Of a stretch of 64,000 bases of DNA, positions 8,833 through 17,063 are shown one piece after another (positions within the stretch are counted from its first letter, which is position 1; each line of letters starts with the position of its first letter). Below the pieces are notes generated by a model. That model was not told where the DNA came from and did not search any database. It worked only from the letters and a program-made list of their open reading frames with translations. A program made the position numbers and the translations under genes. Source of the DNA: Paenibacillus polysaccharolyticus (lineage in GTDB: Bacteria > Bacillota > Bacilli > Paenibacillales > Paenibacillaceae); assembly GCF_900102085.1 (NCBI RefSeq), contig NZ_FMVM01000014.1, positions 124,001 through 188,000 on the forward strand, given 5' to 3'.

Positions 8833-9621
8833 TCACAGGATTCGTTGCTGTTCATTCTTGACTCGGACCGATCTGAGCCATAAGCCGAATCCAACGAATA
8901 AAACTGTTGTAATGACACCTGTCGTTGGACTGAGCCAAAATTCCCCTGCTTTGGTTAGTGTAATGATTCCCGCTGTTGAGATTAGCAAGGTAGGTAGCCC
9001 ATCCTCCACAGCATGCATGAGTACACACGGCCAGACTGATTTCGTAAGACGATATATTTCAACGTACATGATTGACCATGCAACCATCAACACACAGCCT
9101 AAGAAGAGAAAGCTCGTTCTTGTGGTTGTTTCAAAGTAAGCATTCGGAAGGAAGACCATATAATATGCAGCATGCCATAGAGCCCATACAAGGCCAGACA
9201 CGAGATAAAGCGTCCAGTCATTAAACTTAAGCTCAATCAGTTTTGGAGTTAAATATCCACGCCAAGCAAACTCTTCAAATATGTTTTTTATAAAGCTGCC
9301 TGAAATGGATACACCAACGAGGGATAGAAGTGTGCTTACTTCAATATCAGAAGCAGAGGCGCTATTTATAAGAAATGCAAGACCAACAACGATAACTGCT
9401 ACGCCCGGATAGATCGCAATAGCTGCAGCATACCATTTCATATTCCTTTTAAAATTGAACCTCACTCCAATATCCTTCCAATCCCTATTCACTATTCGTA
9501 GCACGAGCATCGTGAGCACCGGCAATACCAGCCACAATCCCATGCCTAACGAATTTTGTTCCGGTTGTTCAGGCATCTTCGTATCTACCCATACACCAAT
9601 CCAACCGCTTGCTAACACCAC
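8833..9621 (-). CDS. CPBP family intramembrane glutamic endopeptidase (CAAX protease-like); start disrupted
   Basis: A polytopic membrane protease of the CPBP/Abi family. The motifs EEFAWRGYL (catalytic Glu pair and Arg), ALWHAAYY and HAVEDG are present in the expected order. The open frame as written starts at a GTG with no ribosome binding site, and translation upstream of it in frame gives a missing first transmembrane helix (FSLFVFIAVVVLASGW). An ATG at 9688, immediately after the TetR stop codon, would be the natural coupled start, but eight consecutive G (C9679-C9686 on the plus strand) put it one base out of frame. With seven G the frame would be restored. So this is either a sequence error, a switch by slippage, or a decayed start. 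The likely full extent is 8833-9688. It is cotranscribed with the TetR regulator. Confidence 0.78.
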   Translation of the reverse strand: MVLASGWIGVWVDTKMPEQPEQNSLGMGLWLVLPVLTMLVLRIVNRDWKDIGVRFNFKRNMKWYAAAIAIYPGVAVIVVGLAFLINSASASDIEVSTLLSLVGVSISGSFIKNIFEEFAWRGYLTPKLIELKFNDWTLYLVSGLVWALWHAAYYMVFLPNAYFETTTRTSFLFLGCVLMVAWSIMYVEIYRLTKSVWPCVLMHAVEDGLPTLLISTAGIITLTKAGEFWLSPTTGVITTVLFVGFGLWLRSVRVKNEQQRIL

Positions 9622-9688
9622 CGCGATGAATACAAACAGACTGAACTTTCTTCTCCCTGCTAATATGTTAACGATAATCCCCCCCCAT

Positions 9689-10261
9689 TTATGACTGTTC
9701 TATTCTCCCCCTCGCTGTGCTGATGACATCTTGAGCCGCACTATTCATAAGCTGAATCATCTGTTCCTCTGTATAATCCTCAGGCAGCAAAACATTCGCA
9801 GCCATCACACTTATTCCAACCTGAAACGTCTTCATCTTGAGCAGGATGGTCTTCAGTTCGTCATCCGATAATCCATTCAGATCAGGGTCCATTCTCATCA
9901 TGTGTATAAGATTTCCCGTTTCTTCCTCACTGTGCTTCGCTTGATCATTTTTCTGCATCACAATATCCCGAAACAATACAGGATATGCTCTGGCAAAGCG
10001 AATGCTGGCCGCCCCAATATCCTGAAACGGATGCCCGGAGTTTTGCTCCAGCAGTATTTGTCTGCTCACCTCAAAGGTTTTCTGATACACACCTTCAAGC
10101 AGTTCGCCAACCTCCTTGAAATTCACATAAATTGGGGCAATTGAACTTCCCAGCTTCTCTGCTACTCTGCGAATTGTAATGGCATCAACCCCCTCTATTC
10201 TTGCAATTTCGAATGCTGCATCAATAATTTGATCTTTAGTAAATTTCTTTTTGGGTGCCAT
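9689..10261 (-). CDS. TetR/AcrR family transcriptional regulator
   Basis: A 190-residue regulator with an N-terminal TetR helix-turn-helix (IIDAAFEIARIEGVDAITIRRVAEKLG, then APIYVNFKEVGELLEGV). The rest is the helical ligand-binding domain, which I cannot assign. The start has AAGGAGATTACAC before the ATG. It sits directly upstream of, and abuts, the CAAX-protease gene, so it probably controls that gene and itself. An inverted repeat upstream (10310-10323) is a candidate operator. Confidence 0.88.
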   Translation of the reverse strand: MAPKKKFTKDQIIDAAFEIARIEGVDAITIRRVAEKLGSSIAPIYVNFKEVGELLEGVYQKTFEVSRQILLEQNSGHPFQDIGAASIRFARAYPVLFRDIVMQKNDQAKHSEEETGNLIHMMRMDPDLNGLSDDELKTILLKMKTFQVGISVMAANVLLPEDYTEEQMIQLMNSAAQDVISTARGRIEQS

Positions 10262-10309
10262 GTGTAATCTCCTTCTGAAGTGGAACGTTCGATTAATTTC
10301 ATTCGATAT

Positions 10310-10323
10310 ATATCACATGATAT
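10310..10323. promoter_or_regulatory. Candidate TetR operator (inverted repeat)
   Basis: ATATCA and TGATAT face each other across two bases, 49-62 bases upstream of the TetR start codon. Position and symmetry fit an autoregulatory operator; binding is inferred only. Confidence 0.35.
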
Positions 10324-10541
10324 GTATTGGACAACCTATTCGTCAATTCCTTTTGAGAAAGAAGGTGAATCCGTACTGCATGATATGCGTATAAAAATAT
10401 AAATTCTATTTCCTCTTTTATGATAGAATCACAGTTGATATTCGGGCATACAAAAGGTTTGATAGAATAAACAAGTTATAATGAAATCAGATATCAGTTC
10501 AATAAAATCTTACAATCATCATCATGAAGGGGGAGGCATTC

Positions 10542-12407
10542 GTGGCATTTATTCCGTTAAACTGTCCCAATTGCAACGGAAGAATTGAATACAAGGAGGG
10601 GCAGGTTTTAAAGTGTCCGTACTGTGAGACAGAGCTTTTGTTGAAGCAAAATCATGTCTACTATGTAGACCAAACTATTAATCATTATCACGGGACGCCT
10701 CCTAAAGCAGCACCGAAGCCGAACGTCTCCGTAAGGCTATTACTAATTCTGATGTTAATCCTATCGGGTGCCATCGGTGCTTACCTTTACTCCAGTACAA
10801 GTTCCACGCTTCAGAAGACAGAAGCCAATCTGCCTGTACGCAAGATGCCGGAAAGCGAGGTTCTGCTCTCCTTTTTGCGAGATATCTTTGATAAAGGATC
10901 TGCCTTGCCGACAGAAGAGGAACTCGCTCGTGTACGCTATCTGAGCATAGATTATCTGGATAGTAACCAATGGCAGTTTACCTATAGCTTCTCCGATCCC
11001 TTCAGCGATGAAAAGGCTGAGAAGATCACTTATGTTACTCAGGACAAGAAATTGAACACACAGGAGATTGATCAGCGAGATTTTGAAGCCTTTACGGGAC
11101 TGACGGCACTCGATCTGACGGGAACCTATGAAATTGCCCAGACGGATCAAACCACGTTTGCTCATATGTCTGGACTGAAAAGCTATGGTGGCGCTTTTAA
11201 CGAATCCTTTAATTCTTTTTCCGGCTACTTTGGTGACAAATCAAAAATTACGCACCTGACTACCCAGCTTCGCAGCAATCAGGAATTAGCCTTACTGCTG
11301 GAATTTCCTAACCTGAACTCTTTATCGATTACCTATGTCGATGAGTCCATCACGGATTTTCACCTGTTAAACAAACTGCCGCTCAAGTCCCTGTCACTCA
11401 CGTTTGTCAATGAACTGGGATGGTTGTCGTCCATGACCGGGCTGACATCCTTATCCATCAACTACAGTGAAACCACAGATTTGCAGCCGTTATATGCGTT
11501 AACTCAGCTTCAAGAACTTCAGCTTTCCTATTTAAACAACGTAAAGTCTATCGACTTTGTGCAAAATATGCCTGCTCTACAGAAGCTGGACATCGAGAGT
11601 TTAAACTTTTCCAGTCTGGAACCGTTAGCTGGTAAAACCTCGATTACCAAACTGCGTCTGGCTTCCTTAAGCAAGCTTAGTTCAACAAAGGCCATAAATA
11701 GTCTATCCTCATTGCGGGAATTAACGTTGTCCGGTTATTACGCGAATGCAGAAGCACTGACATTACCCAATGCAGGAAGGGTAGAAATCCCTGGCTCCTT
11801 CCTCTCCGGGCTAAAGGCACCTTCCACAACTAATCTAACAATCCGTGGCGGAAGCGGGGAGTTAAATCTGGCTGCCCTAGGCAAATTTCCGAAGCTGGAA
11901 CAACTCTCCCTCTGGGAAATCAGTGAAATCACTCAACTCAGCTCGCTGAACAGTTTATCTCGCTTACAAAAACTAAACATTAATGATTCATCATTGTACA
12001 GTGAAAGTGATGCCTTATTTCGTTTGAAGCAGGTAAAATCGCTAGTATGCTCGGAGTGCAGGTTGAATTTCAAACAAAAGGCAGGAGCGGAGAACAAGGT
12101 GCTTGAACATTTAATCCTGGAGGAGCCCTATTTCAGTATAAACAATGACTCCGTCAGTGAAATTGACCAGATGATGCCTTACTTTTCCAAGCTGTCTGCG
12201 CTGCGTTCTTTCACCCTGCAAGACAGCAACCTGGCTTCACTTGGATTTATGAGCAAATGGCAAGCCATTGAAGAACTCCATCTAGAGAACAACGCCATTT
12301 CCAATGTGGAAACCTTGAGCAATCTACCCCGTCTGAAAAAAGTGTATTTATCTGGTAATTCGGTTCAGAACAAGTCCGTTCTTGGAACGGACGTGAAGGT
12401 ATATTAA
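10542..12407 (+). CDS. Membrane-anchored zinc-ribbon, leucine-rich-repeat protein
   Basis: A 621-residue protein with three parts. Residues about 6-35 form a zinc ribbon (CPNCNG...LKCPYCETEL). Residues about 65-85 are a single transmembrane helix (LLLILMLILSGAIGAYLY). The remainder is a long run of leucine-rich repeats of the form L..L.....L..L, e.g. LQELQLSYLNN and IEELHLENNAISNVETLSNL. This suggests a cytoplasmic zinc ribbon and an extracytoplasmic LRR domain for protein or glycan binding. I choose the GTG at 10542 because AAGGGGGAGG sits 5 bases before it; the ATG at 10524 lies inside that ribosome binding site. It stands alone between terminators. I do not recognise a named orthologue. 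Confidence 0.78.
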   Translation: MAFIPLNCPNCNGRIEYKEGQVLKCPYCETELLLKQNHVYYVDQTINHYHGTPPKAAPKPNVSVRLLLILMLILSGAIGAYLYSSTSSTLQKTEANLPVRKMPESEVLLSFLRDIFDKGSALPTEEELARVRYLSIDYLDSNQWQFTYSFSDPFSDEKAEKITYVTQDKKLNTQEIDQRDFEAFTGLTALDLTGTYEIAQTDQTTFAHMSGLKSYGGAFNESFNSFSGYFGDKSKITHLTTQLRSNQELALLLEFPNLNSLSITYVDESITDFHLLNKLPLKSLSLTFVNELGWLSSMTGLTSLSINYSETTDLQPLYALTQLQELQLSYLNNVKSIDFVQNMPALQKLDIESLNFSSLEPLAGKTSITKLRLASLSKLSSTKAINSLSSLRELTLSGYYANAEALTLPNAGRVEIPGSFLSGLKAPSTTNLTIRGGSGELNLAALGKFPKLEQLSLWEISEITQLSSLNSLSRLQKLNINDSSLYSESDALFRLKQVKSLVCSECRLNFKQKAGAENKVLEHLILEEPYFSINNDSVSEIDQMMPYFSKLSALRSFTLQDSNLASLGFMSKWQAIEELHLENNAISNVETLSNLPRLKKVYLSGNSVQNKSVLGTDVKVY

Positions 12408-12468
12408 CCAAGTGTACAGATATAAATGGAAATTTTTAAAACTCCTGTGATTATCATTACATGATTCA

Positions 12469-12507
12469 AAAAGCCGACTGCACTGAGTTTCAGAGCAATC
12501 GGCTTTT
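12469..12507. terminator. Bidirectional intrinsic terminator
   Basis: AAAAGCCGA pairs with TCGGCTTTT across a 20-base loop, with A- and T-rich flanks. It serves the LRR gene and lies at the 3' side of the converging InlB-repeat remnant. Confidence 0.75.
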
Positions 12508-12541
12508 GATTTAACTTTTCATGTTTCCGTCAAACTATTTA

Positions 12542-13156
12542 TTAGAGTTTAGTCCACTTTGCGTATATGGTACGTGTAGTGTTTCCGTTTATGACAAATT
12601 GTTCAAAATCATAGGGAACGGTTAAACCTTCATTTCTATACCATCCTTCGAATACAAATCCTGGCTTTGTCGAAGGTTCAGGTACTTTGAGATAATTTTT
12701 GCTGCCGAGAATCTGAGTCTCCACTGCTGAGCCACCATTAGTCTCGAAATTCACCGTATAAATAACACTCCACATTGCAATCAAGGTGAAGTTCCCTGTC
12801 ACCGGTGTTTCGAAATCGTAAGGAATTTTAGTTGAGAAATTCTTAGTCCATCCGTAAATGATATTTCCGGGATTGGATGGAAGTTCAGAGGGGTCAGGTG
12901 CATGAGCCACATCGCCCTCAACCACGATCTTGCGAAGCGCTGGAGTCCTGTCAATGCCTGCGTCGAACTTGACCGTAAACAGAGCCTTCCACTTTACATG
13001 CAGCGTCATATTCGCCGTCACCGGAGTTGCAAAGTCATACACGGTGGTCAACCCTTCATCGCTGTACCAACCCCCAAACACATAACCTTCCCGCACCGGT
13101 TCGGCAGGGGTCGTAACTAAACTTCCTTCGACCACGGTCTTCGGATCGACTACTGG
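12542..13156 (-). pseudogene. 5'-truncated InlB B-repeat / Flg_new-repeat surface protein remnant
   Basis: The frame encodes three Listeria-Bacteroides type repeats of about 60-70 residues: EGYVFGGWYSDEGLTTVYDF, IIYGWTKNFSTKIPYDF and PGFVFEGWYRNEGLTVPYDF, each ending in a (V/A)(K/M)W strand (HVKWKA, IAMWSV, YAKWTK). These domains occur in secreted and cell-wall-attached proteins. Here the frame begins right after an in-frame TAA (13157-13159) in the middle of a repeat. There is no signal peptide and no ribosome binding site near any start codon. I therefore read it as the surviving 3' part of a larger surface-protein gene. The C terminus ends at a repeat boundary without an anchor. Confidence 0.7.
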
Positions 13157-13280
13157 TTAGGAATGAATACCTGAGTTTTGCTCGACTTTTTGATAAAATG
13201 ATATAGTTCAAAATTCAATAGATGGGATTAATCTCACAGGTAAGATCGCTTAGTTTAATGGCTTTAATGGCAAATGAAAA

Positions 13281-13302
13281 AGGAGGTCTCTGCAGACCTC
13301 CT
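13281..13302. terminator. Perfect palindromic hairpin, probable terminator
   Basis: The 22 bases form a perfect palindrome (AGGAGGTCTCT / AGAGACCTCCT type arms around CTGCAG), flanked by AAAA on one side and TTCTATTTT on the other. No intact gene ends here, so it may be left over from a deleted gene. It insulates the serine hydrolase gene. Confidence 0.5.
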
Positions 13303-13403
13303 AGTTCTATTTTACCACACTGGTGAAAAAACGATAAGACTTGTTTTTCCAAAAAATGCCTATATGATTAAAGATACAAATTGGGAACTTGGAGGATGAA
13401 TCA

Positions 13404-14384
13404 TTGCGAACTCTAGAAAGCGAAATTCATGATTTCTTTATATCTTTGGAAAAGAACGAAGAATACAGTGGAAGTGTATTGATCTCCAAGGATAATAAAA
13501 TATGGTTTAATCGTGCATATAACTATGCCAATCGAGAGCACCAAGTGAAGGATACAACTGAGACAAAGCTCAGGATTGGATCAATAACTAAACAGTTTAC
13601 AGCAATGGCTATCATGATACTTCAAGAGCAAGGTGAATTAAGCGTGTTGGATCAGGTCTCCAAGTTCGTACCCTCATATAAATACGGTAATCAGATTCAA
13701 TTGCATCATTTATTAACACATTCATCTGGGATTCCCAATATCACACAACTCCCTAATATTAAAGAATTAATGAAGCAACCCACGACAACCGAGAAAATAG
13801 TTCATTTAATCACGGATTTACAACCTGAGTTTGTTCCAAATTCTACGTTCCAGTATAGTAATTCAGGTTATATTTTACTGGCATACATTATAGAAAAGAT
13901 TACAGGACTTACTTATGAACAATTTTTAAGTAATCACATCTTTTCTTCCCTGGGTATGAAAAATTCAGGCTGCGATAACCATGTGAAAATTATACCTAAC
14001 AGGGCGCAGGGCTATGAATACGATAATGATATCGTTAATGCGGCGTATATTGATATGAGTTTTCCCATTGGTGGTGGAAATCTTTATTCTACAACAGAAG
14101 ATCTATTTAAGTGGGACCAGTCATTGTATACAGAGAGATTAGTCACAAAGGACAGCCTCAAAAAAATATTCACTCCCCATGGCTTTGGGTACGGTTATGG
14201 TTGGTTTATAGATGAAGATGAGAAACGGAGAATAGTCTATCATGGCGGCGGTATTGTTGGTTTCAAAAATGAGATCGTCCGTTATGTCGATGATAGGATT
14301 ACAATCATCATGTTGAACAATTTATCAACGACCAATGTGGAACGGATTAGAAATGATATCACAAGAATGATTTTTCAAGAATAG
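13404..14384 (+). CDS. Serine hydrolase, class C beta-lactamase/DD-peptidase fold
   Basis: A 326-residue protein of the beta-lactamase-related (Pfam Beta-lactamase) family. The catalytic Ser-x-x-Lys is SITK at residues 60-63, the Tyr-x-Asn motif is YSNSGY near residue 150, and the third box is HGGG near residue 285. These enzymes act as esterases, D-amino-acid amidases or peptidases on cell-wall or small-molecule substrates. No signal peptide is visible, so a cytoplasmic role is likely. I choose the TTG at 13404 because TTGGAGG lies 8 bases upstream; the in-frame TTG at 13389 is part of that ribosome binding site. It is followed by a terminator shared with the converging CPCC gene. Confidence 0.85.
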   Translation: MRTLESEIHDFFISLEKNEEYSGSVLISKDNKIWFNRAYNYANREHQVKDTTETKLRIGSITKQFTAMAIMILQEQGELSVLDQVSKFVPSYKYGNQIQLHHLLTHSSGIPNITQLPNIKELMKQPTTTEKIVHLITDLQPEFVPNSTFQYSNSGYILLAYIIEKITGLTYEQFLSNHIFSSLGMKNSGCDNHVKIIPNRAQGYEYDNDIVNAAYIDMSFPIGGGNLYSTTEDLFKWDQSLYTERLVTKDSLKKIFTPHGFGYGYGWFIDEDEKRRIVYHGGGIVGFKNEIVRYVDDRITIIMLNNLSTTNVERIRNDITRMIFQE

Positions 14385-14413
14385 ATATAACAAGCGCGAT
14401 AATAGAAACAAAA

Positions 14414-14434
14414 AGAGGGGTTCAGCGCCCCTCT
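14414..14434. terminator. Bidirectional intrinsic terminator
   Basis: AGAGGGG (14414-14420) pairs with CCCCTCT (14428-14434), with an A-rich left flank. It lies between two converging genes. Confidence 0.65.
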
Positions 14435-14452
14435 CTACGATTTCCAAGTTAC

Positions 14453-15154
14453 TTACCTGCAAAACATATTTATATCATCCAATGCTGAATCAGCATGTCC
14501 TCTAACCAATGAACTCTCATCTCTTAATGCATCATGGATAAGTGGAATAATCAACTGTTTATTCACTGCCCCATGTATTCTTGCGATATGGCCAAAACAA
14601 AGAATGGCTATTCCTCTTATATTTTCATTTTTATGCCGAGTATATGGCACCATCAGTTCTTGTACGAACTCTCCATCATCCGCATTTAATGCTAGAGATA
14701 ACAAGCCATTTACGATTGTTTCAGGGTTATCGGAGCCCATTCGGTTTATAATCTCTTGATTCTTCTCTATGTTGTTGCTGTAACGTTCTACTCTTTCGTG
14801 AACAATATCATCCAGTTCCTTTTCGAAGGAATCGATTTCCTGCCATATTTGTTGTGTAGATTTATTATCTGCGGTTCTAAGCTTTTCAAATGCATGAATT
14901 AATCTTTTCTTTGTTTGAACTTCTTTATCCGTTTGCTTTAAAATGGTTTGTTTATCTCTATACATAATGTAGTGTTTTTTGAAGTTCTCACGGGCCTCAG
15001 CAAGTGAATAGTCTTGATTAGGTCCGCCCCAAACTTCATCTGCATGCGGATCATCTTGCCCATCGTCTTCCCAGTCACATAAACAACATATCTCCCAACC
15101 TTGTCTTTCCTCCAGTGTGGGATAGCCACAACAAGGGCAATTAAATCTGTTCAT
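14453..15154 (-). CDS. CPCC-motif protein with C-terminal HEAT-like repeats
   Basis: A 233-residue protein. It starts with NRFNCPCCGYPTLEE, then WEICCLCDWEDDGQDDPHADEVWGGPN and YSLAEARENF, which is the CPCC cysteine-rich domain usually found as a free-standing small protein. The middle is a charged coiled region (about 75-135). Residues about 140-233 contain helices like IRGIAILCFGHIARIHGAV and VRGHADSALDDI, typical of HEAT repeats. The function of CPCC proteins is not known; some occur near polymorphic toxin and immunity genes, and this fusion could be an immunity-like protein, but nothing adjacent supports that. The start at 15154 has AAAGGAG 9 bases upstream. Confidence 0.72.
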   Translation of the reverse strand: MNRFNCPCCGYPTLEERQGWEICCLCDWEDDGQDDPHADEVWGGPNQDYSLAEARENFKKHYIMYRDKQTILKQTDKEVQTKKRLIHAFEKLRTADNKSTQQIWQEIDSFEKELDDIVHERVERYSNNIEKNQEIINRMGSDNPETIVNGLLSLALNADDGEFVQELMVPYTRHKNENIRGIAILCFGHIARIHGAVNKQLIIPLIHDALRDESSLVRGHADSALDDINMFCR

Positions 15155-15237
15155 ATTAGTAGCTCCTTTTGATATCACCTATCACTATATTTGTTCGAGA
15201 GCCTTAATTAAAACGTTACAAGCCCCGTCCATACTCC

Positions 15238-15813
15238 TCATTGGCGCCGCGGATTGACCGATCCAAACATGTGATATGGCGTTATCCCCTTTGTAAATAA
15301 GCTATCAATCAGTCCGACCAACTCTTCTGACGATAGATCTTTGCCGTTTCGTATCCAAAGGCGAAACATAGATATTAATGTTGATATGTAAAACTCAATG
15401 ATATATGGCGCTAAAGCATCATCGGATGGAAAATCCACAATCAATCGTTCAAAGGGAATTTCCCTTTTTAGCCGTTCCACAAAATGAACAGAGCCATAGT
15501 CGCCCAAGAGAGCTTTCAGAATTGCAATGTCCTCTGCATTTTCCAAGCACTGAAGTGCATCTTGGAAAGTATGTGTAGAGAACTCTCTGCCTGCCATTTC
15601 CTCGTTAATGGAATTCAAAATACGTTCTTCAACCCAGTCCAACAAGTCATAGATATCTGTAAAGTATTGATAAAATGTACTGCGGTTATATCCTGATTGG
15701 TTAGCGATCTCTTGAATGGATATTTTTTCGATTGGTTTCCGGCTATATAAATCGCAGAATACATTTACAAACGTCTGCCTTGTTTTGTCCGTGATTTCAG
15801 GTTGCTTATGCAT
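15238..15813 (-). CDS. TetR/AcrR family transcriptional regulator
   Basis: A 191-residue regulator with the TetR DNA-binding helix-turn-helix (FVNVFCDLY, then IEKISIQEIANQSGYNRSTF and YQYFTDIYDLLDWVE). The ligand domain is unassigned. The start at 15813 has GGAGGG 6 bases upstream. It is divergent from the ketopantoate-reductase-like gene, and its own promoter contains a palindrome, so autoregulation together with control of the neighbour is likely. Confidence 0.88.
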   Translation of the reverse strand: MHKQPEITDKTRQTFVNVFCDLYSRKPIEKISIQEIANQSGYNRSTFYQYFTDIYDLLDWVEERILNSINEEMAGREFSTHTFQDALQCLENAEDIAILKALLGDYGSVHFVERLKREIPFERLIVDFPSDDALAPYIIEFYISTLISMFRLWIRNGKDLSSEELVGLIDSLFTKGITPYHMFGSVNPRRQ

Positions 15814-15911
15814 GATTTCCCTCCATTTTCTGTTCAATCTGTTCAACCCATGATACGACAGATATTAAAAATCTGATGGTTGATGACCATATAATGAATC
15901 CATACAATAAC

Positions 15912-15942
15912 ATTATACAACACGTTGTTGGATCATCAACAA
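15912..15942 (-). promoter_or_regulatory. TetR-gene promoter with overlapping operator-like palindromes
   Basis: On the minus strand TTGATG (15934-15939) and TATAAT (15912-15917) are separated by 16 bases, a good sigma-A promoter for the TetR gene. The spacer holds CAACACGTTGTTG (15918-15930), and TTGTTG...CAACAA (15925-15942) forms a second inverted repeat. A repressor bound here would block both divergent genes. Confidence 0.6.
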
Positions 15943-15971
15943 GAGCTAAAATATATTTTTAGGGAGGCAAT

Positions 15972-16907
15972 ATGAGAATTTTATTCTTTGGTAGAGGTTT
16001 AATATCCACCCAATATGCTTGGGCTTTGGAAAAGGCAGGGCATACCGTTGAGTTCTATGTTAGGAAAGGGAGAAAAGCAACCTTCGGAGGCTATATTGAG
16101 CTTGAAATGTGGGACGCACGAAGGGGGAAACAGTTCATAAAGGAAAGCTGGAACGTTCAACTCCATGAGGAGATACGTCCAAATTATGATCTCATTATTG
16201 TAAGTGTCAGTACGGAACAACTTCCAGAGGTAGCACAATTACTGTCGACTGTTACAGGAAACACCCCTATCCTCATATTCAACAATATTTGGCAAGATTT
16301 GAAATCAGCTATCTCACCCTTGGTTATGAACAATGTTGTCTTTGGCTTCCCAGGAGCAGGAGGCGGCATCACGGACAATAGGCTTAGAGGCGGCTTTTTT
16401 AAAATGATATTTCTTGAAAAACCACGGGCAGGGACGGAACAAATAAACAACATGGTCAAGGAACTATTTGAAAGTGCCCATTTTAAAATTAGTTGGATAA
16501 AGGATATGCAAAATTGGCTATGGAATCACTTTGCCATGAATGCTGCTATGGAAGCCGAAGTGTTGAGACAGGGAAGTTTTCCAGCACTCCTGAATCATCG
16601 TGACTCATTCGCCAATGTAGGAAAAAATATGAGGGAAATTGCACCTGTACTTAGAGCAAGAGGTGCGAAGATTGATATGATTTCTCTACTGCTGACTAAA
16701 ATTCCACCACCACTTCTCAGTATGCTTTTTAACAAGGTTATCTTTGCAAAGGGCAGCTTAGCAAGACTTTCCATTGAATACAACAATACCAAAGCAGGTT
16801 TTTCAGTAATTGAAGTTGTGAAAGAAGCCAAAAAATTAGGGATATCTTTACCCCGTCTTACTGCAACTCTTGAAAACAATCAACGACACAACGTTATTGA
16901 CAACTGA
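15972..16907 (+). CDS. Ketopantoate reductase (ApbA/PanE) family oxidoreductase
   Basis: A 311-residue NAD(P)-dependent dehydrogenase-like protein. The N terminus ILFFGRGLISTQYAWALEKAGH is a Rossmann motif, slightly unusual in having GRGLIS where most members have GxGxxG. The block NAAMEAEVLRQGSF lies in the C-terminal helical domain. It belongs to the PanE/ApbA fold, but its position behind a divergent TetR regulator, apart from pantothenate genes, points to a different 2-oxoacid or quinone-like substrate. The start has AGGGAGGC 5 bases upstream. The true substrate is unknown. Confidence 0.78.
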   Translation: MRILFFGRGLISTQYAWALEKAGHTVEFYVRKGRKATFGGYIELEMWDARRGKQFIKESWNVQLHEEIRPNYDLIIVSVSTEQLPEVAQLLSTVTGNTPILIFNNIWQDLKSAISPLVMNNVVFGFPGAGGGITDNRLRGGFFKMIFLEKPRAGTEQINNMVKELFESAHFKISWIKDMQNWLWNHFAMNAAMEAEVLRQGSFPALLNHRDSFANVGKNMREIAPVLRARGAKIDMISLLLTKIPPPLLSMLFNKVIFAKGSLARLSIEYNNTKAGFSVIEVVKEAKKLGISLPRLTATLENNQRHNVIDN

Positions 16908-16977
16908 TCCATCCGACGAACAGAAGCCACAACCAATACTTCGCGCTAAACATATTATTTTAGTAAAAATAACAATG

Positions 16978-17001
16978 GCCCGAACGCTAGAAGCTTCGGG
17001 C
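16978..17001. terminator. Hairpin between convergent genes
   Basis: GCCCGAA (16978-16984) pairs with TTCGGGC (16995-17001). It probably ends both the reductase gene and the biosynthetic operon coming from the right; the T-runs on both sides are weak. Confidence 0.5.
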
Positions 17002-17063
17002 TAGGCAACTATTTAATAAGGTACATGCGGCTTATTTCTAGCAATATTAGATGTGATTTCACC

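Noticed and set aside
13281..13302. A CRISPR-like or recombination palindrome
   Set aside because: It is a single palindrome with flanking A/T runs and no repeat-spacer pattern; a terminator is the simpler reading. No CRISPR array was seen anywhere in the window.
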